Below are positions 1 to 17,213 of a stretch of DNA of 64,000 bases, piece by piece. The position numbers and the translations under genes were made by a program. This stretch comes from Metridium senile (Eukaryota > Cnidaria > Anthozoa > Actiniaria > Metridiidae): positions 14,120,772-14,184,771 of the forward strand of contig OX459102.1 in NCBI GenBank assembly GCA_949775045.1. The letters are read 5' to 3'. Under the pieces are notes generated by a model. The model saw nothing but the letters and a program-made list of their open reading frames with translations, was not told where the DNA came from and made no database searches. How positions within the stretch are numbered: the first letter of the stretch is position 1; each line of letters starts with the position of its first letter.

Positions 1-563
1 TGAGATATACAGTGACTCGTCTTCGACTTGCCACTGTATATCTCATACAGATTGGCCACTCATAGTGTATATAGTACTTGAACACCTGCCGTAGCAGTCG
101 AAACGTTAAAGTCACAATCCTGCACAACTTACGGCATTTGCGAGACAGTATTCTGCTTACCTCATATCCACACTGGGCGATTTTTAACTTCTCATTAATA
201 ATTATAATTACCAAAATGAATTAAATGATACAAATGATTACTTAAGGTTATGTGCCCCGAAAAGACTAACAAAACTCCAGGGTTAAAAAAAAGTATCCAT
301 CAGTCAAAAAAACATCAAATAAACACGCAGCAACGCTATACAGCCAGCTGCAACCACCCATACCAACAAATCAAATAACCATCAAACCGTCAGCTAATCA
401 CCTATAACTTACTAATCAAATACCTGCCGAAAACCCTATCAACATCTAAACGATTTCACAAACAACCAGGGGCCTATTTCTAGCCAACAATAATTAAAAA
501 GTGCAACAAATAAATTGCATGTTAAAATATATTAACCATTTTTCGTTTTTATGCTATACCTAC
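1..563. other. Partial intron 3 of copy 1 with a 14-bp hairpin
   Basis: Positions 1-14 and 32-45 form a perfect inverted repeat (TGAGATATACAGTG). Positions about 65-290 match 8690-8910 in the corresponding intron of copy 2, so the duplication included intron sequence. No coding sequence seen. Confidence 0.6.
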
Positions 564-2945
564 ATTTGACAAGTAGTTGGACTGTGGTGGTCTCATCTCC
601 TAATATACTTTTAGCAGTACATGTGTAGTTTCCAGTATCATTTCCATCCGCCTTTGAAATCTCAAGCAGCCCTGAGTTTTCAATTCTTGTTTTACCAAGG
701 TCTAAGTTTCCAGATTGTCTTTTCCAGGTCACCTTTGGTTTTGGATTACCGTGAGCGTTACAATGGAAAGAAGCAGTCTGGTTCTGAGTAACTGTGAGAG
801 TTGATGGTGATACAAGTATAGAAGGCTCAGAAACCTGCTCCCCTCGCTCCCCTTTTGGTCCAGGCAATCCTTGTGGGCCTGTATTACCAGAATCGCCCTT
901 TTCACCTTTCAATCCAGGAGGTCCTCTTATTCCTTGTTTACCATATTTCCCAGTAGGACCAATCGGTCCTCGTATTCCTTTTTTTCCTGGTCGACCTCGT
1001 CTGCCACGAGCTCCTCTTCGTCCTTTTTGTCCTTTTTGTCCTTTCTGTCCAGAAGGGCCAGGAAGGCATACCTTATTTGGTGGCACACAAAATTGTTCAG
1101 CAGTCACATTTAAAAGATGTTGACGTACTTCCGAGCGGATGGAATTCAATATGCTTGGAGAGATGTTATCAGTTGAACGACTGACACGATTGGGTTTCTT
1201 TAGGTAATATTTCTCCTCTGTTTGTTTCATGTTGCTACCTATCAAGGAAAAGACAATGTTTACCATGATATTCAAATGAGTGACACTTCATGTTTAAAGA
1301 CGAATCCTATTAATTTTAAAAATAGCAGTGTGACAAAGAAATTGCAAAATGTGACGTAAACCATATATGCATTAAATTTAGTTTCGATTATATATTCAAA
1401 TGAGTTACACTTCATGTTAAAATACAAATCCTATTACTGTGCGATTCGCCGTAACGTAGTCACTTACAAAAACTTTTGATGAATTTTTGACATTATTTTG
1501 ACACTTTTTCATCTCAATCGGATCAATCAGATACACGTACGTTTTTATCGAGAGGCGGAGTTTATTTCTAGAGGCGTAGTTAATATCGATCAGAGGCGGA
1601 GACTTTAGAAACTTTGATGTCTGTGATTGGTCCGATTGAGATGAAAAAATGTCAGAATAATGTCAAAAATTAATCAAACGTTTTTGTAAGTGACTACGGT
1701 ACGCCGAGTCGCACAGTAACTTTCAAAATAGCAGTATATGACACAGAAATTGCACAAAGTGACCTAAATCGTTTGTGTTTTCATGAAAACCGATCACTAA
1801 ATAAGCAGTCGTTTGGTGACACTTCTTTCTTCTTCTTTTTTGATGATCGGTTATATTAATATTAATATTATCATATTATTTATTAATATTTTTTATTATT
1901 TATTATATATTTATTATTTAGTTATATTTATATTAATATTGTCATATTATTTCGTGATCGGTTATCATGAAAACATAACCCATAAATCATTACCTTTTTT
2001 TTGTGCTCGGTTTCTAGTTATCATGAATAAGTTGGTAGTCGGGAGAAATCAAGTCATCTCACCTTTAAAAGACATTGCACCGCTAGAGGTATCATCTTTG
2101 CCAAATTGTTTTTGCTGTAGCCAGCAGGCTTTAAGTTGTATGTCGTGTTTCTTCAATTGATTTTCAACATCCATAAGCCGTTGATTTACTGTTATGTACA
2201 TCGTTAGAATACCAACACAGAGCAGCAAGGTCACCAACAGGAACATCACAATACACGTCTGTAGAAGTAAATAATCATAAATTTGGTTTCCGTGTTGCAA
2301 GGCTTTAGCAATCGACTCGGATGTAATCTATATATAGTCCATATATTATTCGTCAATTTGGCTGATATATTTACTAATTTTCTACAAAAAAAAATACGTT
2401 TTACTCAGAAATGAAATATATATAAAGAGCAAAGCTTTGAAATTAAAATTAAAACCATACGTTCTCCGGTCGAGGAAGCGACGCAATCAAATTATTATGG
2501 AACGACCTACACTGAACTGTAGTTAGGGTGACAAATAAATAAACTAATATGTATATTCTAAAGTGATACAATTAGAAAAATATTATATACAATAGAAATA
2601 TTCAAACTATTGAGGTTAAAAATTATTATTATCATTATTATATTTGCTAATCATATATATATACGTAGATAAAATTGAAACCAATCCACCAACTTGTAAC
2701 TATGTAAACTGTTTATTGAACGTTTCGCGCTACAATCTATAAAACACAACTGCTAATTGACGAAAATAACAAACAAATTTAAAATTTATATATTTTATTA
2801 TAGAGGCAAATAGGTAAAACATTTCTAATAAAAATAACCTAAAATGAGTTCCTTGAATAAATTCAATGTTAAATTTGTTATTTCAAAATATACCTACCCT
2901 GGTACTGCCTTGCTGTCGTTTGTGGGTCTCTTTGTGAGAAATCAT
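564..2945 (-). CDS. Type II membrane collagen-Ig protein, copy 1 (3' end outside window)
   Basis: Three coding exons on the minus strand: 2898-2945 (16 aa, start MISHKETHKR), 2063-2258 and 564-1217; junction phases are 0, 1 and 1. The TM exon begins at an acceptor reading TACAG and encodes TCIVMFLLVTLLLCVGILTM, about residues 17-40, followed by a coiled coil with DVENQLKKH and a Cys in KACWLQQ. Exon 3 carries 25 uninterrupted Gly-X-Y triplets (about residues 135-209) with a very basic stretch GRRGARGRRGRPGKK, then an I-set-like Ig domain with Cys, Trp and DTGNYTC. The donor after LLVK is GTAGGT, phase 1, so the next exon lies left of position 1, as paralogue spacing predicts. It is expected at the plasma membrane with the collagen stalk outside; colmedin-like in plan. 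The TTG/ATG codons upstream of 2258 are intronic: the two paralogues do not match there. Whether this copy is complete cannot be seen. Confidence 0.85.
1437..1716. mobile_element. MITE with TA target duplication, in intron 2 of copy 1
   Basis: Terminal inverted repeats of roughly 90 bp start CTGTGCGA and end TCGCACAG; TA flanks at 1435-1436 and 1717-1718. It interrupts the second of two local direct repeats (1270-1345 and 1393-1436/1717-1775), so the uninterrupted repeat shows the empty site. No coding capacity. A Tc1/mariner-type origin is inferred from the TA duplication. Confidence 0.8.
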
Positions 2946-3105
2946 TTTGACAAATTAGTCAGTTTAAAGTGATCAGAAGCATCTAGATTGTGAAGAGCTC
3001 TTACTTAGATCGTTCACTAGCTACGACTGGTATGGGACTGGACATGTTTAGTAACCAATCTTTAAGGTCATCCGTTCAGGTCTCACTTCCTCGATCGCAC
3101 GCTGA
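2946..3105 (-). promoter_or_regulatory. Conserved 5' flank of copy 1
   Basis: The stretch upstream of the start codon is clearly similar to 14142-14340 upstream of copy 2 (for example CATTTTGACAA with TTAGTC, and ACTGGTATG further out). It must hold the 5'UTR and perhaps the promoter. Similarity stops near 3105, which marks one end of the duplicated segment. No TATA box or initiator was identified with confidence. Confidence 0.5.
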
Positions 3106-3445
3106 TACAGCTACATTTTTTCATGTTTAACAATATTTCTATTATAGTTAGAACTAGGAAAGCCAAATACTAGGATATCTAGAGTTCTGTACTGAAACCG
3201 TTCATCTCAGTCTAACGGTTGCCTGTGTTGTAACGCTGCACGCTGCATGCTGCACGCTCGACGGACGGTTTTGAAAATGACCCTAAAAGGTACGCATAAA
3301 TTTACTCAGATACTTATTTCAGACCCTAAAAGGTGGGACCACATTTCATTTTCAATATGTATAATCTTAAGTTTGAAAACTGTCCCTAAAAAGTACGGTG
3401 CCAGTTCGAGACCCTAGCTAAAAGGTATGCGAGGGTCCTATTTTC

Positions 3446-4960
3446 CACCCTGGCTTTTGTTAGAATCAATTTTGGCTTTTGTTAGAATCGATTTTGTCAC
3501 TTTGTCACAAAACACTTTGACACTTTGCCCCATGCAACTTGTCACAGAACACTTTTTGCTTGACTTCTTTATTGCCGCTCTCGGTCATCAAGGTGGCCGA
3601 GAGCGGCAGTAAAAAAGTCAAAGTCAGATTCAATTTTATTTATTTTTATTTTATTTTATTTTTATTTAATTTTTTTTTTTTATTATTCAAATCATTTACA
3701 TCAATACATATATCCAAATACGACCAATTATAACTATTGCTTAGTAGATACAATTTCTCTTTATCACTAAATGCCATTTTATTTTAATAAATGGTTTAAA
3801 AACCATACTTAAGATTTAAAGAAATTATTTATTTTTTCATATTTCTTCAAATGTGAGATAATTTTTGATTTATTTTTTGCTATTTTATATTCTAACCTTT
3901 CATAAAGCCTGATTAGTTCTTGGAAATCCCTTAGTTCTGGAATTCTTTGCATAAGTCTGAATTTGTACAAAACGAATTTCCACAAAACAAACAAGAAATT
4001 AACAAAACTGTTTTCATTACATCCAAGTAATACAATTTTATTTTCTATCTACTCATTCATTTAATATTTATTTATCTATCTATTTTTTTTTTTACTTTTT
4101 ATCTATTTATTCATTTTCTATTTATTCATTCATTTTTTTATTCTTTATTTTTTTTTATTTATTTAATTTTTAATTGTATTTGATTTATTTATTTATTCAT
4201 TTAATTTATTTTTCTAATTACTTATGTATCTATTTTTTATTTAATTTACTCACTTTTTATCTATTTATTTATTTATTTATCTATTTTGTTTATTTATTTA
4301 TTCTTTTATTTATCTTTTAATTATTTTTTTCTATTTATTTATTTATTTATTCATTTCCCTTTTTATTATAACATCACACTTTCACCCCCATGTCATTATC
4401 ACCCCCATCAGTCTCACCACTTATAATATACATTAATCTTTTTCTTCTCCTACTTTTTCTTTTTTCTTTACATACAGGTCAATGTTTTCTCGCATAGTTC
4501 TTTTTTACATAAGACAGTTTTTATTTCCGCTTTCTTCCCATAATTCTCAAATAAGGAACGTATGAGAAGTATCTTCTTAAGGTCGAAGGTTGTGGAATTT
4601 GTATTGGAAATTACACCGTTCGAGACGAATTAATGAAAAATATATAATATTTTTCATTAATACTTCGAGAACATAGGTGTAATTTCCTGTTTATCACATC
4701 TACTGCCGCTCTCGGCCACCTTCATGGTAGCCTCCTATGCAGCCGCTCCTTTGTATCGTCACGCAATACGAGTCACTCGTATTGCGTGACGATACAAAGG
4801 AGCGGCTGCATAGGAGGCTACCTTCATGGCCGAGAGCGGCAATAAAAAAGTCAAGTGACAAAAGCAAAAAGTCCAACAGAGAAGCGAAAGTGTTCTGTGA
4901 TAGGTTGCATGGGGCAAAGTGTTTTGTGACAAAATCGATTCTAACAAAAGCCAGATGCGT
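3446..4960. repeat. Large inverted-repeat complex around an AT-rich core
   Basis: Left arm about 3446-3625, with GGCTTTTGTTAGAATCGATT and GCCGCTCTCGG, is repeated inverted at about 4690-4955. Between the arms, 3640-4450 is low-complexity T/A-rich DNA built on TTTA/ATTT. No ORF resembles a transposase. Probably a non-autonomous foldback element with a secondary palindrome in its right arm. Confidence 0.7.
4727..4821. repeat. 95-bp perfect palindrome
   Basis: Arms of 47 bp are exact reverse complements around a single centre base at 4774 (ACGAGT-C-ACTCGT). The palindrome is flanked on both sides by GCCGCTCTCGGCC-like sequence, extending an imperfect hairpin to about 4704-4841. It can form a hairpin or cruciform. 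Confidence 0.92.
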
Positions 4961-5506
4961 GTGTATGGCAACTTCACTTTGCAATACGGCCCTAAATCAC
5001 TTTCACTTTTAGACTATTTCATACTTTTTCCATTTTTCATTTGTCATATAGCCGTATTTTCACTTTGGCTCTCGGCCACCGTAGATTACAGCTTATGTAA
5101 GCATGACTAGTAAATCGCCTCAAAACAACAGGGAGTCAATATCAAAACACAGGAAACCCGTATAAAGAGCAAAGTAAACTTTTTAAATAAAATACATATA
5201 ATAAAGCTGGGCTCCCTGAGGTTTGTTTTGTTTATTTTTCATATTAAGAATTAAGTTACAAAAACAATATGTAAAGTAAAGTCATGACACGTGATAGGAG
5301 CTAATGTTTATTTTGTCAATATTTCGTGTCTTATAGTAAATAGCGTTAGAACTAGAAGAACCAAATACTAAGTTATCTATATCTATATGGACAAAAAATA
5401 TGTTGCAAAAATCGTTTCAATCTTATTTAATATTTTTTTTACTAGCTTTCTGAGGAGTGCTTTAATTTGAGCAATCTGTACTTAACCTCTGACCTAACTA
5501 TTTATA

Positions 5507-5762
5507 CACCTATTTCAATTAACGTTGTCCATCTGGAATGGTTAATTTGAGACCGATAGGAATTGTGGGAGTTCAATAAATTCCAAATGTGTTGTTTTAA
5601 TCACACTTGAATGGTGCTGAATTATGGATAATAGTATTTCAGAAGTAAACATTAATATTCAAACGTGATTATAATAGTGTATTTGTAGTTTAACGAGCTC
5701 CCACAATTCCTATCGGTCTCAGATCGACCATTCCAGATGGACAACGTTAATTGAAATAGGTG
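5507..5762. mobile_element. MITE, 256 bp, TA flanked
   Basis: Inverted repeats of about 65 bp begin CACCTATTTCAATTAACG and end in the reverse complement; TA at 5505-5506 and 5763-5764. No ORF. Confidence 0.85.
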
Positions 5763-5764
5763 TA

Positions 5765-6510
5765 TATTTGAACTGCTTTGACTAATGTATGTTGCATATG
5801 AACTTTGGACGTTTAATATCAGCTACATTCGAAATAATTTCGTTTGCAGATAGTACCAGATTAATTCGATTGATATAACAATTACGATGAGCATCTTTCT
5901 ACTTACACACATGGGAAGACAGTACAGTTTAAAACACTGATAAAAGAACCAGTGATTATTTGCATGCATAATACCGGCGCCAGGCTGGTCAATGTCAGAT
6001 TCTCATATATTATAATTTGGTGCATATGAACATAATTTAAAGCCTGAAGGTTCTTAGTCTACTGGTTCTTTTAGGTGGGTTTTTACTCTATACATGATTT
6101 CTAATAAGCTCACAAATAATCAGTTATAATAAGCGTTTTATTCAAAGGAATTTTAAAAACAAACCAATGTAACTGAGACGATGTATACATTGATTAAATG
6201 ATCCGGGGTATTTAGCTTCCAAGTTGGACCCAATAAGCTGACTAATTTCATTAATGTCCATGTTTTATTCGTAAAGGAGGGATCGACGTTAGCAGTTAAA
6301 CGTTAAGATGATCAAAAGGATCTTTACACTAGCTATATGAAAACAAACTTCAAACTATTCACCAATTTAAAAATACAAAGTGTACATATAAAATGATTGT
6401 TGATTTACCAAAAGAATATAATTCTCAGAAGATCCTAATAAGTTCAATATTGTAATTTTGCATCTAGATGGATGACATAAAACAGTATGCATACGGCATT
6501 TCTGTTTCAA
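5765..6510. other. Intergenic DNA between the two paralogues
   Basis: AT-rich DNA without recognisable genes. A short inverted repeat AAAAGAACCAGT / ACTGGTTCTTTT lies at about 5943-6074. Confidence 0.5.
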
Positions 6511-6516
6511 TTTATT
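6511..6516 (-). terminator. Candidate poly(A) signal AATAAA for copy 2
   Basis: TTTATT on the plus strand, 52 bp past the stop codon of copy 2 in the direction of transcription. Confidence 0.5.
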
Positions 6517-6567
6517 GATGCGAAAGGAACTTTGATGTTTTGCTATGCTTCTTTCTTAATTTTTTCC

Positions 6568-14141
<7,574 letters not shown>

Positions 14142-14340
14142 TTTGACAATTTAGTCTTAAAGTGACGCAATTCACTCAGATCTAAAAGAACTCTCTCTAT
14201 CGGAACACATCGAGACCATACAACATCGAAAACTGATTGGATTCTAGTTAGAACTGGTATGTACATGCAGGACTTAACATGTTCTGTAACAGATCTTTAA
14301 TGTCAGAAAGTCATGATCCCGGCCAAGGTTGCACGCACAT
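14142..14340 (-). promoter_or_regulatory. Conserved 5' flank of copy 2
   Basis: Paralogous to 2946-3105. Both start codons share the context GTCAAAATG. It contains the 5'UTR and possibly core promoter. Sequence beyond 14340 is unlike copy 1. Confidence 0.5.
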
Positions 14341-15060
14341 CCTCTATCCTGCGCAGCAAGCGACAAAAAAACGCACGCTATACGCAGCTTACTCTAGAAT
14401 CCTCTGTCGCTCTGACAGTTGTGTTAGTACTGATAACTATGCTGGTGATTTTGATCTTGATGATGATGTACGATAATGGTGATGCTAACGAATATATATA
14501 TCTATGATGACAAGGGTGATGAAAATAATCAGTGATGATCGAGACGACGGACTGGATGGAGTTTATAACCGGCTACGTTTTTCTTAACATTTTGTTGAAT
14601 CACAGCAGGAGCACAAATGTCACTGAGTTGATCGGCTATTAAGTATTTTCAAGTCAAGAGAGCATAAATTTATGCTCTCTTGGCTGCCAACAAAATGCGG
14701 GTCTTATTTCATATAATTTTAAAGTCGGAGTATAATAATATATCCAGCTATTTCAAAAAACGTTGAATTATGTACTGAATAGTGCATTCCAAGACCAATG
14801 GTCAAAATATATAATTATTCTAATGCACTTAAAATTACATAAATCATAAAAAGACATCGAAAAATCATTAAATGGAAGTTTATAAATAGATAAAATCACT
14901 TAATTACCACTTACCAATGGCAAAACGCTACAATGAAATGAAACCACATAAAAAGAAGAAATAAATTTGAATCGTTTTACGTAAGGGCACATGCAGGCAG
15001 TCCAACTAATCCAACTGAAGAATTTTTTTAAAGCGAATAAATCGAAAAAAAAGGCAAAAT
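14341..15060. other. Intergenic DNA, no gene seen
   Basis: AT-rich. A stretch at about 14740-14830 (AAAAAACGTTGAAT and GTGCATTCCAAGA) resembles 28685-28740, so it is probably a dispersed repeat. Confidence 0.4.
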
Positions 15061-15146
15061 ACTACCCTGTTCGACACCGCGCGAGTTTTCGAGAAAATCC
15101 ATAGGCAGCCCAACCACTCCTTTCGAGGATTTTTTATTTTTCAAAA
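15061..15146 (+). repeat. Repeat arm, inverted copy at 19288-19372
   Basis: Contains CCATAGGCAGCCCAACCACT and CCTTTCGAGGATTTTTTATT. The same sequence lies inverted at 19288-19372. Both copies change to unrelated sequence directly after TTTTTCAA. Confidence 0.85.
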
Positions 15147-15152
15147 AAATTC

Positions 15153-15433
15153 AATGGAAAAAAATGCGCGCGACTATTTTGGTTTCTTCGTTTGGCGCGC
15201 GCTTGTAGTCTTTGGGTTTCCTGTGGCGCGCTTGTAGATTGTGGGGTTCCTGTGGTCAATCCCGCGGGATGGATGGTCAGCAGGGTCAGGTACCTTGTAT
15301 ATTGTATATACTTGTCTCCCGCGGGATTGACCACAGGAACCCCATAATCTACAAGCGCGCCACAGGAAACCCAAAGACTACAAGCGCGCGCCAAACAAAG
15401 AAACCAAAAGAGTCGCGCGCATTTTTTTCCATT
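15153..15433. mobile_element. Foldback element with 118-bp arms
   Basis: Left arm 15153-15270 and right arm about 15317-15433 are nearly exact inverses. They contain GCGCGC blocks, CAGGAACCCCA motifs and an inner TCCCGCGGGATTGACCACAG. Apparent ORFs on both strands are artefacts of the hairpin. Confidence 0.88.
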
Positions 15434-15650
15434 ATAATAATAATAATAATAATAATAATAGTTTATTCACAATTGATCACACGCAGACGGAAAAAAATAA
15501 ATAATAATATATACAATATAAATACATGAAAAATTGTGAAAGGAGGTGAAAGAGGTTATCCCTTTCTAGTCCACCTCCTTAACATAATTTACAAAACAGT
15601 TTACAATCAATATGTACTATCCTAAAATATATAAAAAAATTGAAATTTAC
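15434..15650 (-). mobile_element. LINE 3'-end fragment (minus orientation)
   Basis: An (ATA)n tract at about 15434-15462 adjoins sequence that on the minus strand reads TGATCAATTGTGAATAAAC before the trinucleotide tail, as in CR1/L2-type LINE 3' ends. No coding part. Confidence 0.45.
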
Positions 15651-15652
15651 AA

Positions 15653-16954
15653 ATGTCTATAATATATAAAAACTATTTACAATTGGTTGAGCACCTTGAG
15701 AATAATGATCTTTATCAACCTTTGCAATCTGCATACAAGAAATACCACAGTGTCGAAACAGCTCTCATAAAAGTTCATAATGATATACTGCGTTCTATTG
15801 ATGAAAACAGAGCTGTCTTTCTTATCTTACTTGACCTGTCAGCAGCCTTCGATACTGTAAATCATGGAATCCTGTTAAATAGACTTGAAACTGTTTTTGG
15901 GATTGGAGGCTCAGCATTGAAATGGTTTCAGTCATATCTAGAAAGTAGAACCTTTTTTGTTTCTGTTGAAGGGGGCAAGTCTTCACATCGCTCATTTGAT
16001 TGTGGTGTTCCTCAAGGGTCAGTTCTGGGACCAATCTTATTTCTTCTATACACTTCTCCTTTAGTAGATATTATCCTTTCTCATGGTTTAGACTTTCATT
16101 TGTATGCTGATGATACTCAGCTCTACATTTCTTTTTCTGATTCTTCAAATGATGAAGTGGCATCTGCTAAACTAAAGGTTGAAGTATGTACTAGAGATAT
16201 TGACAAGTGGATGCATGATAACAAGTTAAAACTTAATGGTGACAAGACCGAAATAGCTGTTCTTTCAGCTACTCATCGTGCTTCCCCCAGTGTTGATTCT
16301 CTTAATATATCTGGCTTTGACGTTGCTCCTTCTTCCTCCGTTCGTAATATTGGTGTAATTTTTGATTCGAATCTATCTCTTGACTCTCATATAACATCTG
16401 CTTGTAAATCATGCTTTTTTCATTTACATAATATCTGGAAAATTCGTAATTCCCTTAGTCCTGCTGCTTGCGAAACCCTAGTTCATGCGTTCGTTTCTTC
16501 AAAACTTGATTTTTGTAATTCCCTGTTGTATGGCCTTCCACTAAATTCTATTCGAAAGCTTCAACTGGTACAAAATGCCGCAGCAAGACTTGTCACTTAC
16601 TCTCGAAAGCAGGAGCACATTACACCTATTCTTAAATCTCTTCATTGGCTGCCCGTAGAGCAACGGATTCAGTATAAAATTCTTCTTATTACTTTTAAAT
16701 CTCTGCATGGACTGGCTCCTTCCTATCTATCTAATCTTTTAAATTTTTACATTCCTGCTCGTTCTCTGAGATCTTCTTCGTCAAACTTATTACAAAGGTC
16801 TACCTTTAATCTCAAAACATATGGCAAAAGATCATTTTCAGTCGCTGCTCCGTTTTTATGGAATTCCCTTCCAGAGAATATTAGAAAAATTTCTTCTTTA
16901 GATATTTTTAAAAAACATTTAAAAACTTACCTTTTTAATTTAGCATATTCTTAA
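15653..16954 (+). CDS. Non-LTR retrotransposon reverse transcriptase (5'-truncated LINE)
   Basis: 433-aa open frame. It starts inside the RT fingers (QSAYKKYHSVETAL at residues 25-38), followed by motif A DLSAAFD (61-67), motif B GVPQGSVLGP (118-127), catalytic YADD (151-154), thumb, and the usual C-terminal region with LPVEQRIQYKILLITFK and WNSLPENIR. The endonuclease and N-terminal part of RT are absent, so the insertion is dead on arrival although the frame is intact. CR1/L2-like by motif style; exact clade not resolvable by eye. The first few residues may be flanking DNA. Confidence 0.93.
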   Translation: MSIIYKNYLQLVEHLENNDLYQPLQSAYKKYHSVETALIKVHNDILRSIDENRAVFLILLDLSAAFDTVNHGILLNRLETVFGIGGSALKWFQSYLESRTFFVSVEGGKSSHRSFDCGVPQGSVLGPILFLLYTSPLVDIILSHGLDFHLYADDTQLYISFSDSSNDEVASAKLKVEVCTRDIDKWMHDNKLKLNGDKTEIAVLSATHRASPSVDSLNISGFDVAPSSSVRNIGVIFDSNLSLDSHITSACKSCFFHLHNIWKIRNSLSPAACETLVHAFVSSKLDFCNSLLYGLPLNSIRKLQLVQNAAARLVTYSRKQEHITPILKSLHWLPVEQRIQYKILLITFKSLHGLAPSYLSNLLNFYIPARSLRSSSSNLLQRSTFNLKTYGKRSFSVAAPFLWNSLPENIRKISSLDIFKKHLKTYLFNLAYS

Positions 16955-17165
16955 AATTGAAATGTTTTAATTTATATAGTTATATTTTATTTTTACTTTT
17001 ACTGCAATTAATGTATGAAATATGATATATGTAAAAAAAAGTAAATGTATGAAATTTAATTGTCTTTTTCATGTTTTTGAATCTTTTGATTTTCAAAATG
17101 TAAAGCGCCGATGAGCTTAAGGATATCGGCGCTATATAAATGATAATTATTATTATTATTATTAC
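16955..17165 (+). repeat. LINE 3'UTR with hairpin and (ATT)n tail
   Basis: AAGCGCCGATGAG and ATCGGCGCTATATAAAT form the 3' hairpin typical of CR1/L2 tails, followed by (ATT)n. The GGCGCTATATAAA signature recurs in the minus-oriented fragments at about 28000, 53800 and 56120. Confidence 0.75.
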
Positions 17166-17213
17166 AAGTAGGTGATTTAAAACTAATATAATAAAAATAT
17201 GTCTAATAATGGA

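Noticed and set aside
794..1123. Plus-strand Pro/Cys-rich ORFs over the collagen exons (also 9924-10190)
   Set aside because: Antisense shadows: the complement of Gly-X-Y codons gives Pro-rich open frames. The minus-strand reading has splice sites, paralogue conservation and real domains.
15134..15529. Near-identical ORFs on both strands (GFLWRACRLWGSC)
   Set aside because: The same protein appears on both strands because the DNA is an inverted repeat.
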